Shown piece after piece: positions 33,096 to 43,094 of a DNA stretch of 64,000 nucleotides. The stretch is from contig JAYKYS010000005.1 in assembly GCA_036924285.1 (NCBI GenBank), positions 8,680,001-8,744,000 of the forward strand, written 5' to 3'. Below the pieces are notes generated by a model, which had not been told where the DNA came from, did not search any database, and saw only the letters and a program-made list of their open reading frames with translations. This DNA is from Asterella californica (Eukaryota > Streptophyta > Marchantiopsida > Marchantiales > Aytoniaceae). The translations under genes and the position numbers were made by a program. Numbering within the stretch: the first letter of the stretch is position 1; every line of letters begins with the position of its first letter.

Positions 33096-34043
33096 ATGAA
33101 GAAGTTGGTTGAGGACCACTTATCAGCGCAAGCAGTTGCAATGGTGGAAGCTGGAACCTATGGGACAAGAGTTGAGGATCAAGCTGAGAGAGGTTTTAAC
33201 GGGCAAGTTGAGCCGAGTGGATTGTGGTCATCTGCCATCTCCATGAAACAAAAAGGAAAGATGACACGTGAGACGTTGCTGAGAACAGCTGCTACGATCC
33301 GGAAGGATATTGGATGGGAGGATCCGATAGAAGCTCTATCGGTGCATGCTTACATCACCAAGAATCAACACGAAGCGTTGTTGGAAGAGAAGAGAAGGCG
33401 AGATTCAGAGAATGCAGGGGAAGGAACTTCTTCCAAGAGACAGACTCGAGGGGAGAAGGTTCGTCAAGAGCTTCGAGATGCATGAGCTCAAGATCTATCG
33501 ATGGATGATGCTCCTTCTCCATCGAAAGAGAGAGCAAAGGAGTTTCAGAAGGAGAAGGGTAAGCCGGCTGCATACAAACTACAGTCGGACATCGAGGCTT
33601 CAACAGACTTGAAGGGAGTCTTGGAAGATCGCATTCTGAATGCGAAGGTGGAGTTTACCTTGAGAGAAGTGTTGGGCCTTGCTAAGCGTGAGTTTCATGA
33701 TGTCATCGTCGATGTCATCAAACGGAAGCGACAGATTACGGGTGAGACTGGTTTATCACATGCCTTGGATACTAGGATGTCTGTGGATGAGGAGACAGAG
33801 CTTGCAAAGTGCAATGTTTATTCTTCAGAGGAAGAAAAAGATCGAAGGCGCAGGGTATATTTTGAGGATGAAGAGGAGGATGAGAAACAAAGCTCGAGTC
33901 ATTACAGTCTTAGTCATTGGGCTCGAGCTACAACGGAGACGTTGGTGAGAATCAGAGACTTGGATGAACCGGTGGTTGCTCTGATCGATCATGGATCAGA
34001 AATCAACATCATGTCGAAGGAGTTGTACAAGAGGAAGAAGTGA
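33096..34043 (+). pseudogene. Gag-pol spacer and aspartic protease
   Basis: Two open stretches in the gag frame (33,096-33,485 and 33,501-34,043), separated by one TGA. The spacer includes QKEKGKPAAYKLQSDIEAS, which recurs in a fragment at 60,044-60,244. An acidic stretch follows, then VVALIDHGSEINIMSKELY. In that block the catalytic Asp is in D-H-G-S, the variant of the retroviral-type DTG/DSG box seen in this branch of gypsy elements. A TGA at 34,041 ends the frame. Confidence 0.75.
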
Positions 34044-34100
34044 TCGATCGACACAGAGCATGGGTGGGTCGTAAGAGCAGCCAACAACACAAGAGGAGAC

Positions 34101-35600
34101 TTGTATGGAGCTTGTCCAGACATCAGAGTGCGCGTAGGTGATGTTGCTATCGAGCAAAACTTCTTTGTTCAAGAAGCAACATCATACCCGCTTATTCTTG
34201 GTCAACTTTTCATCATAGCAACTCGGATGGAGACAAAGGTACTGGACAACGGATCTGCTTATGCTAGGATTCGAAGTCAAGATGAGACGAGAGCGATACA
34301 ATTCTTGAATGTACCGTCCAATCACGAGCGCAATCGAGATCATCTGAGGGAGAAACCACTTCCAAGGGTGAGTGAAGAGTTCAAGGATTTTCGTTGAGTA
34401 CGACTATAGAGCGGGATTGTGATGGTGTGCAGGAGAAGATACTCTCGCTTGATGGAGATAGTGTTTTTTGTACATGGTTTGTTGGGTTTTCAGAGTGTGG
34501 GATTGCTAATTACAAGAAGATAGAAGAGATGAGGAGAAAAGAACAAAAACGTTTGCGTGATGTTGAGTTGATGATGAAAGAGTTGGGTGTGCTAGAAGGG
34601 GATGAATGGATTTTTGGTGTTTATGAAGAGGATGGGTTGGAGGATCCTTTGCGAGAGATCATGTCTATTGGATGGGAGGATATGGATAAGGTTGTGCAGA
34701 TTCATTCAAGGGAGGTCTATTCGACGATCGAATCATTCCGTGCACCGGAGGTTCGAGTTGAGATAAGGTACAAGATAGTGGATAAGAAGATAAAGTCAAT
34801 TGCTGGTCCTTTGCTAGATGATACTAACCAACAGATGGATCGGGCTTCAAGAGAGAAGAGTTTGAGAGATCCTGCAATGATAGGACACAAGTTCACGAAG
34901 AAGACCTTGAAGAGCTGAAGATTGGATCTGATGGTCTCTTCTACCAGAAGAGAGGATGTGCTTCAAGGAGATGCTTTCACGACATGGGAAAGAATTTGCC
35001 TTTGAACCACATGAGATTGAGTGTGTAGACCCGTACGTTGTTACCCCGATGGTTATCTTCACGGTATCGCATGTGTCATGGAACCTGAGACCAATTCCAG
35101 TACCGCGGGCTCACTTGCCTAAACTAGTGGAGTTGCTGAAGGAGAAGACGCGGATGAAGATCTTGGAGCCGTCGTTTGAACCGTATTCGAGCAGATGGTT
35201 TACAGTGTCTAAGAAGAATGGATCGCTGCGGTTCATCCAAGACATGCAACCGGTGAACGCAGTAACAATCAAAAATGTTGGGGTGGGACCGATTGTGGAT
35301 GAGTTTGCTGAAGCGTTTGCAGGAAGAGCAATTTACTCAATGGGAGATCTTTACTCAAGGTATGATCAGTTTCAACTAGCGGAGGAGAGCAAAAGCTTCA
35401 CGACAATGAGGACACCTTTGGGGTTGGTTAGGATGTGTACCTTATCATAGGTAGCTATCAACTCGGTAGCACACATGATGAAGGGGATGAATCGAGTTCT
35501 AAGGGACTTCATCCTTGAAAAGACGATGCCGTTCTTGGATGACATCCCCATCAAAGGATGTGTACATGATGAGAAGGATGAAGCATTAGACCAGAGAGGG
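34101..35600 (+). pseudogene. Gypsy reverse transcriptase
   Basis: The protease tail (PLILGQLFI, 34,190-34,215) and a variable linker precede the RT. RT blocks are KEKTRMKILEPSFEPYSSRW, FTVSKKNGSLRFIQDMQPVN, IYSMGDLYSRYDQFQLAEES (catalytic Asp), FTTMRTPLGLVRMCTLS, then a stop, AHMMKGMNRVLRDF and FLDDIPIKG with the catalytic DD. A TAG at 35,448 separates the last two blocks. Domain order and motifs are those of Ty3/gypsy. Not functional. Confidence 0.88.
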
Positions 35601-35869
35601 TGTCGGCGATATGTCAAAGATCACATAGCAGACTGTGAGAAGATCCTATCTCGACTTGAGGAAGTTCATCTCACGCTGTCAAGTATGAAGTCTACATTTG
35701 AGGTTAGAGAAGTCTTGATCGTTGGTCATTTGTGTGGATCTTTTGATCGGAAGCCAGACCCGAACAAAGTGGATGCAATTGGGAGGATGAAGGAGGTTTG
35801 CAACTCGTTGACAAAAGTAAGAAGAATTTTGGGTGCTTGTGTATTCTATCACATTTGGATTCCTCATAA

Positions 35870-36534
35870 TGCGCATGTGACAGATTCATTATATGGGTTG
35901 TTGCGTAAGGGTCATAAGTTCAGATGGGAGGAAGAGCATACTGATGCGGTGCGGAAGCTGAAGTTTTTACTATCATCTCCTCCAGTTTTGGGAAGGATTG
36001 ATTGCAAGGGTGCCAGGCCGGTGGTTCTTATTGTAGATACAAGTCCAATTGCAATCGGATGGGTAGTAGGATAGGATGATGAGGATGGAGACAGATTTAC
36101 GATTAGGTTCCGAGCGAAGGTGTCAAGTGCTCGACAACGTGCTTATCCGCAAGTGGGATATTGTTTCAGTCATGAAAACTGAGAAAGAGTATTTGATTGG
36201 AGCAGTAGTGGTGGTTGAAATTGATTGCTTGTCGTTGTTAAGGATGATCATGAATTGTTCAACTCCTGATATTACGATGTTACGATGGATCGCATATATC
36301 AAGTCGTTGAACCCAGAGTTTAGACATATCGCAAGGAAGAATAATCCGATGACGAATATGTTATCTCGAGCTCGATATGATGGGGAGGATGAGATGATTG
36401 AAGACATTGACCACGTGGATGCAGAGTTCTATTCGATTGCACAGACAGGAAGGGAAGATGAGTTATTTGTTGAAGGGTTGTATGATGGTGATTTGCTTGA
36501 TATCGGGAGGTACCTTAGTACGATGGTTAAGTAG
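35870..36534 (+). pseudogene. Gypsy RNase H region
   Basis: KFRWEEEHTDAVRKLKFLL and VVLIVDTSPIAIGWVVG (first acidic residue of RNase H) end at a TAG at 36,072. After a frame change there is FTIRFRAKVLSARQRAYPQ-type sequence (with VGYCF), and later a tether (36,245-36,534) with MLRWIAYIKSLNPEFRHIA, the spacer before integrase. The frame changes at about 36,070 and 36,180 break it. Confidence 0.7.
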
Positions 36535-36579
36535 ATAGGTTGGACGAATTAGAGGTTTCGGAGAGTTCGAAGAAAAGCC

Positions 36580-37620
36580 TACAACTTCATGTTGCAGGAT
36601 GGGTTCCTTTGGAAGCGACCAAAGCAGAAAGGTGGGGTACCGCTACGAGTGATTTGCAACAATGAAGATCAACAGAAGTTGCTCAAGGCGTTCCATGAGA
36701 GTCTTTGGGCTGGACATCGAGAGATTTGGGCAACTTTTACAAAGATGAAAGAGCGGTATTGGTGGAAAAACATGTACATGGATGTTGTATCTTTGTGGAG
36801 TCTTGTTTGACATGTCAGATGTATTCGAACATCCGACATCGTGACGGATTACACCCGACTTATCCGTTGGCAATCCACTTCAAATGGGTGGTAGACTTGG
36901 TGATTATGCCGGTTGGATTGTGGCAGATGAGATACTTGGTACTTGCTAGAGAAGATCTTTCAAATCAAGTCGAGGGTAGGGTGCTTCGGACAAAGACAAC
37001 TAAAGGGGTATGTAGATTTCTCTTGGAAGAGATTATTTGTCGATATGGATGTGTGGGAAAGATCACTGCAGATCGAGGAGAGTTAGATGCACATGAGGCT
37101 CGTGAATTCTTTGCAAGGTGTGGGGTGAGGTTGTCACTGACAACTGCTTACAACATCCTATTCTTTTGTTATCCCAAATTTTATTAAGTGGAACAACTAG
37201 CAACACCAGTTCAAATTCAAACAATAATTTATAAAAGAATCTCTGACCGCGTGCCTGTTGAAGAATGAGCCGGCGACTCTCAATTTCAAGAAAAAAATAA
37301 AAAAATATCGAGATGATTGAAAAAATGGTTGGAATAAACAATTTATATTCGTTTTATTGAAGCTGTTGTCGATTCGGAATACCGCCCGAAGGGAATGCCA
37401 AGAGTGAACATGGTCATCCACCCATTGTGAAGACTTTGATGAAGGCCTGCAACAGAAGGGTGCGCGAGTGACCTCGACTCTTATCATTTGCGTTATGGGC
37501 AGATCGAACGACGCATAGCTCAGTGACAGGTTATATGCTAGTGGAACTCATCATAGGTCAGAAACCTATCATGTCGATTGAAGAACACGTTCTGACATGG
37601 AGTGTGTTACCTTGAGAAGA
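36580..37620 (+). pseudogene. Gypsy integrase, split by a 230-bp insertion
   Basis: The zinc-finger part has FHESLWAGHRE (two His) and ESCLTCQMYSN (two Cys). The core has WVVDLVIMPVGLWQMRYLV (first Asp), GKITADRGELDAHEAREFF (second Asp) and LSLTTAYN, ending at 37,154. After the insertion, GNAKSEHGHPPIVKTLMKA (third acid, about 37,391-37,450) continues the protein. Frame shifts occur at about 36,810 and after 37,470. The IN fragment at 2,410-2,740 shows the undisrupted order. Confidence 0.85.
37155..37385. other. Insertion containing a plastid 23S rRNA fragment
   Basis: This block of about 230 bp interrupts the integrase reading. Positions 37,241-37,279 (39 bases) match the conserved plastid 23S rRNA segment CCGCGTGCCTGTTGAAGAAT with its GAGCCGGCGACTC continuation, apparently without mismatch (from memory of plastid 23S). 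The flanking AT-rich parts (37,155-37,240 and 37,280-37,385) are not 23S and may be other plastid pieces; this is unproven. It is best read as nuclear plastid DNA captured during break repair. Confidence 0.75.
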
Positions 37621-37624
37621 CAAT

Positions 37625-38077
37625 TTGACTAGAGAAGAGCTTCTTGCGGTTCGAATTAGGCAGTTAGAGAGAAGACCTGAGGATATCCAAGCTGCTTTGG
37701 ATAGGCTGCGAGAAGCACGAGTGAAGAACAAAGTCAGATTTGATCAGCGACATCGTTTGAGACCTAGGGAAATTAAGGAAGGTGATTGGGTGTTAGTCTA
37801 TGCCAACAGTCTAGACAACCAGCAAAGTGCACTCCGGAAGTTTTCCAGGCGATGGTTTGGTCCGTATATGGTGAAGAAGGTTCATGACAACACAACTTAC
37901 GTCCTGCAAGAGTTGGATGGAACGAGCTTGAAGGTACCAGTGGCAGATAAATGTGTCAAGATTTTCAAAAAGAGAGATGAAGAGATCGATCTAGCAGATA
38001 TCTTGACAGAGTTTCAGTTTGAGGATGAGGATTATGCAGAAGACCTTGAAGGTGAGGTTGGCTACGATGGGAAGTAG
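37625..38077 (+). pseudogene. Integrase C-terminal GPY/F-type domain
   Basis: A 150-codon open frame with a helical part (LAVRIRQLERRPEDIQAALD, then VRFDQRHRLRPREIKEGDWV) and the SH3-like GPY/F block RRWFGPYMVKKVHDNTTYVL. It ends in an acidic tail. In gypsy integrases this domain helps bind DNA or direct integration. It carries no chromodomain. It is well preserved compared with the rest of pol. Confidence 0.8.
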
Positions 38078-38151
38078 GACGATAAGACGATGAACGTGCC
38101 GATCCACTCCTTGGTTGGTATCTCTGGTGCATACCAAAAGATGCACAGGTT

Positions 38152-38164
38152 CAGAGGGGATGGA
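38152..38164 (+). other. Polypurine tract
   Basis: CAGAGGGGATGGA lies immediately before the TGTCGTG start of the 3' LTR. This is the expected position and composition for the plus-strand primer in gypsy reverse transcription. Confidence 0.65.
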
Positions 38165-40164
38165 TGTCGTGTCGTGGACCGGCTCCTATCTGAAATTCAG
38201 ACTTTGATGCTTGTCGCTCCTGAGACATTCATGAGAAAGACAAGCTAGGCCTTAACTTACGGACTTTTGGCATCATTTCGAATCTCTATTTTCATCGCAT
38301 AGATGGGTAGAGCTCGTTGTCAGCTTTTCATAGGCATTTTGTCTACTTCGTTTGGACGCCTAGTGGAGAAGTTACAGGACTCGAAAGATGGAGAAAACAA
38401 GCTAAGCCTCAGCTTACGGGCTTTTGGCACAACTTCGGATCTTCGCTTTTATCGCATCAGTGGATAGAGCTCCTTGTCAAGTTTTCATAGGCACTTTGTC
38501 TATTTCGTTTGGACGTCTAGTGGAGAAGTTACAAGACTTGAAAGATGGAGAAAACAAGCTAGGCCCTAGCTTACGAGCTTTTGGCACAACTTCGGATCTT
38601 CACTTTCATCACATAGATGGGCAGAGCTCGTTGTCAGCTTTCCATGGGCATCTTGTCTACTTCATTTGGACACCTATTGGAGAGGTTATGTAATTTGAAA
38701 GAAGGGAAAATCAAGCTAGACCTTAGTTTACTTGCTGACTGGATATTTGCAGCCCCAGGCGTTATATTAAAGATGCAAGGGGTCTGCTTCCTCATTATTG
38801 AAGAGAACTGGTACGTACAGAGACTGACGTAAGGGGACAGCTTAAGGGGTCAGTTTGTTTCTACGATCTGTCCGTGGACGTTTTGGAGAATTGGGAAGTC
38901 CAATACACGCGCGCAAGGTGTCATTGGGTTCAGATCTGTGCATGCTACGTGTGGGTTAAGACGGTTCTTGAAGAGACGGATCGGGGTGTGTGTATTGGGA
39001 GAAATTGAGACGCAGAGAAAGGATTTTTGAGAGCTTCAGTGACTTGTGAATGAGAGTTGGACCGTTCAGGCCGTTCCGGAGTCCAAACTTGCTATCCTTA
39101 GATCCATCAGGATCAGAACAACGAGTTCTTCAGGAAATTGAAGACGATACCAAGTTTCATCAGACGGTTTGGGAGTTCTGAGTGAAATTGGCTCGCAGGG
39201 AAGCGCTTGTGTCAAGTTTTCATCGTCTGCGACTTGAGATTGGGTTGTTCTTCGCAATCGGTGAGTCAAGCTCCTCGTTCTTGGTGCCTACGCGACCAGG
39301 GAGTCTTCATCTACGCATAGGAGAAGACAGTACGTGGATTAGATTGTTGGTTTGGGTGAGGTGAGCGAGTTTGAGCCGCAAGGAGTCCATTTACGTCAAT
39401 TTTTTACAACTTGCGATCAAATTTCTTGCGTGGTTTTGCAAGAGGAACTCCAAACGGCTTCTTTGGAGTCTCGTTGTGTTCATGATAGCTAGATCTACCT
39501 GCCAGAGAAGACAGATATCAGATCAAGCGATTAGTTTGAGCGGTGTGTGCGGTTTTAAGCCGTAGGGAGGAGTTTTTAAAGGTTCAGTTACCTGCGACCA
39601 AAAACTGACGATATCTCGACTGTCGAGAGTTGGATCTGAAGGTTTCTTGGGCCAACGGAGTCAGGGAAGGAGACCCTATCGACATCTGAAGACTGTTTGA
39701 CGAAAGGAGAAAGTTCTGAGATAGACTTTTTTCTGTTTCTCCGCTACGGGTTTTGCTCTTTTGAGTTTGATAGATATCTAGTTGGCTATATACAGCTTGT
39801 GGTAGCTAGCTTTGGCTAAGAGCTTGTACATGGATGTGGTTTGGAATTAGGTTTCAATCGTGTGATACTGGTGCAGCTCTTTTTATTAGCAAAGGGAAGT
39901 TTCTCTTGCTTTGAGCTACGCTTCGGTGGTTTTGGATTAGGGTTGTGATTCAGGGGTTTCTTTTAGGGGCTTGAAGCAGGTTCTCAATTTTGTGCTCTTA
40001 GGAGAAAGATCCGGCTGTGTACGTACATTTGGAGTTGAAATATATTGCAACACTCATTTTCGTGGTTGTCTTTCTCTGTCTTGTCTCTGTTCAGCACACA
40101 ACATCTCCACAGCCAGGAACCTCACGTTTTCCTGGACATCCTTCACGTAATATCCGACACGATA
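38165..40164 (+). repeat. 3' LTR of the full-length gypsy element
   Basis: 2,000 bp, collinear with the 5' LTR. The three tandem units begin near 38,241, 38,398 and 38,557, with a partial one near 38,712 (spacing 155-159 bp). It ends CACGATA at 40,164 and is followed by ACGT (40,165-40,168), the right target duplication. Confidence 0.92.
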
Positions 40165-41494
40165 ACGTTTTAGAATTTTTCAAAATATTTAAGTTAACGT
40201 CGTGTATATATAATTGAATTAATCTTGTTACTTAAGTTTACCATGTGCTTAGCGAAAAGATGAACTTAAGATGGATTTTTGAGAAGAAGTCGACTTCTTC
40301 CGGAAGCCGAAAGACCGACGTCTTGCCGGAAGATGTCTTTTGGCTGACAAGGCACTTACCTAAAACACAGGCAGCTGAGGAGTAGATAGAGAAACCACCA
40401 AATCAGAGAAGAGATCGGAAACCCCATATCCTTTTTCTCCCTACTCAAATTCAAACACATCGAGGAAGTCATCAGAGGTGCGCGAACGAAGAATTGCAAT
40501 GAGAGATTGTGAGGAGGATCGTCTTCCAGCAGGAAGAAAGCTCGAAGTAGAAACAAACATGATTTCTCAAGGATTGTGGGATTTGAAACTCAAGAATCAA
40601 AGATTGGAGCTTCAGGCTGCAAGCAGCAGAGCTTGAAGTATTGTGCAAGGGCAGGGTCTTAGCAAGGAGAAGTCACTCGTGAGTTGACAGCAATCGAACC
40701 ATTCACATCAGAACATGCGTAGAAGACGTTTGGAGATTGATGCAAAAGCACAACGCATTCTACTAGCACATTCTGAGGTTTTTTCTCGCTTCTTTTCTCT
40801 TCTCATCATCTTATCATTTCTGTTCTTATGATTCCTTCTTCCTTGATTGCTTGCAGGAAGCCTACCTACTCCCTTCCTCTCTTCTGAAATTTCCCCTGAA
40901 TGGATTGTAGGCAGAAGCGTTGTCCAATTTCTGACAGCCTTCTTCTCAATCTCACTTCTCCAAATCGAATTTGATCTTCCCCTCCTCTGTCTCGAAACTC
41001 TTTATTTCTGCCCATCTATTTCTCTATCCCATTGTGCTTCTGTCCTCAAAATCCATGGACAGAAGACTTGTTTTAATGTTTGGATATTTTCAGAAGCTGA
41101 ATTTGAATTCACATCAAGTAGTATGGATTTGATTTGAATTGCGAGAATCTTGATGTGAATCCAGAGTGGAATTGTGACAATAGATAAAACATTTCAGTTT
41201 CGATGATGAACTATAAACCAAAACGAATAGGGAGAAAACCAAAAGAGATTTTGATGATAATGACAAAATGCTCCATGAAGATTGAGGTCCACATAACTTT
41301 TCTTTGCATTTTTACCTTCAGATATCTCTAGAGGAATAGAAGCGAAAACAAGCTCGCTTTGAGAAAAAAATAGAGATTTTGACACAATTCAGAATCATCT
41401 AATAATTAAAAATAATGGTTTGCTTTCCACAATCGATTGATATAGTTTGCTTATAGTGACTCGAGTTCGTCCCTACATCTTGAAGTTTCAAAAA
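40165..41494. other. Flanking repeat-like DNA with palindrome
   Basis: No intact gene. An 18-bp perfect palindrome GAAGAAGTCGACTTCTTC lies at 40,283-40,300, in sequence with the same CTTCCGG/GGAAGCC/GAAGAC words as 2,930-6,640. A short helical frame (LWDLKLKNQRLELQAAS, about 40,570-40,635) supports a relationship to that coiled-coil element family (inference). Confidence 0.4.
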
Positions 41495-41498
41495 ACGT

Positions 41499-43090
41499 AT
41501 ATCTCGATCTCCATAATTCCTAGTTTGATGCTAGGCATTATTGTTCTAAAGCCGCTCATAGGACTAAAAATGAGTTTTACACAACTTTCGAATCTCCAAT
41601 CTCAATGCACCAAGTGGTAGAGCTTGTTGTAAGCTTCATATGTCTACTTCATTTACTTCATTTGGACACTCAATGGTAAAATTATGAGGTTCGAAAGATG
41701 AGAAAATCAAACAAAACTTTAGCTTGTCGGTGCTGATTGAATATTTACGGTTCCTGGCGCTATACTAAGGGTGCAAGGGGGTACTTGATCATTATCTATG
41801 CAAAAGTGATGTTATTGTGAGCTGACATAAGGGGTCAACTTAAGAGATTAGTTTGTATCTACAACTTGTTAGAGGACAGTTCGGGAGATTGAGAGGTCCA
41901 ATGCATATGCACAAGGTGTCATTTGGTTTCAGATATGTGCAAACTGTGTGTTGGTTAAGATGGTTTGTGAAGAGATGGATCATGATGTGTGTTCTGAGAG
42001 AAATTGAGACACAGGGAAAGAAAATTAGAGTGCTTTTGTGACATGCGAAGAAGAGTTGGACCGTTCTAGTCGTTTCAGAGTCCAAACTTACTGTCCTTGG
42101 ATCCATCAAGATTAGAACACCATGTTCTATAAGAAATTAAAGACGACTTGAAGTTTCATCAGATGGTTTGGGAGTTGTGAGAGAAATTAGCTCGTAAGGA
42201 GACGCTTACGTCAGATTTTTCTTCGCTTGCGACTTGAGGTTGGATTGTTCTTCCTGTTCGGTGGTGAGTGAAGTGAGCTGCAAGGGAATGATTTACGACA
42301 GTTTTTTCCCTTTCTACGACCAAATTCTCATCGTTCTTCACAAGAGGAACTCAAAACTATTTATTGGTATGTCGTTGAGATCAAGATAGCCAGATCTACC
42401 TATAAGAGAAGATGAATCTTAGATCAAGTGGTCCGTTTTGTGGGTGTACGTGATTTTAAGTCACAAGGAGGAGGTTTTGGAGGTTTGATCATCTACAACA
42501 AAAAATCAGAGAAACCTCGACTATCGAGAGTCGGATCTGAATGTTCTTGGAGCCGATGGAGTAAAAAAAGAAGACCCTATCGATATCTGAAGATCATTTG
42601 ACAAAGTGAGGAAATTCTCAGATAGATCTTTTTCGATTCTTTCATTATGGTTGTAGTCTTTTTGGACTCGTTAGAGTTCTAGTTTGTTGTGTGTGGCTTG
42701 TGGTAGCTAGGTTTAGCTAAGGATTTGTACATGGATGTTGGTTGGATCAAGGTTTGAATCATGGTGATACTGTTGCAAAGCTTTTTGTTAGCAAAAGGGG
42801 CGTTTATCTTATTTTGAGCTATGCTTCTGTAGTTTAGGTTTAGGTTGGGATTCACAGACTTGTTTTAGGAGGTTGAGTGCAGATTACAGACCACTCAGGT
42901 CTGTTTCTCAGTTTTGTGTTCATAGAGAAAAAGAAACGAGAGTGTATATAAAGTAAGGGTTCGTATATCTTGCGGAGATTTTTCTCATGGTTGTTTCTCT
43001 CTCTTTCTTATCTCTGTTCAGCTCACAATATCTCTACAACCAGAACCTTATGTTTTCCTAGACAACTTTCATGCACAATACGATATGATA
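41499..43090 (+). mobile_element. Solo LTR, older relative of the 2-kb LTR
   Basis: Collinear with the 3' LTR from the AGTTTGATGCTAGG region (about 41,520) to the end ACGATATGATA at 43,090. It has many substitutions and only about one of the three tandem units, which accounts for its shorter length of about 1.6 kb. ACGT flanks both sides (41,495-41,498 and 43,091-43,094). The exact left border is inferred from that ACGT, because the terminal TGTCGTG has eroded. No internal domain follows, so it is a recombination product (solo LTR). Confidence 0.75.
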
Positions 43091-43094
43091 ACGT

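Larger units (their letters stand above)
29886..40164 (+). mobile_element. Complete-length Ty3/gypsy retrotransposon (coding disrupted)
   Basis: A 10.3-kb element with LTRs of 2,007 and 2,000 bp (start TGTCGTG, end CACGATA) and ACGT on both sides. It has a leader from 31,893, gag (31,968-33,014), protease (about 33,930-34,040) and RT (about 34,956-35,580). RNase H (about 35,900-36,420), integrase (36,580-37,620) and a GPY/F-type C-terminus (37,625-38,077) follow. A purine-rich tract precedes the 3' LTR. The gag-protease DHGSEINIM style separates it from the methyltransferase element. Stops at 33,012, 33,482 and 34,041, frame changes in RNase H/integrase and a 230-bp insertion make it defective. 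The two LTRs differ at many positions, so insertion is not recent. Confidence 0.93.
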
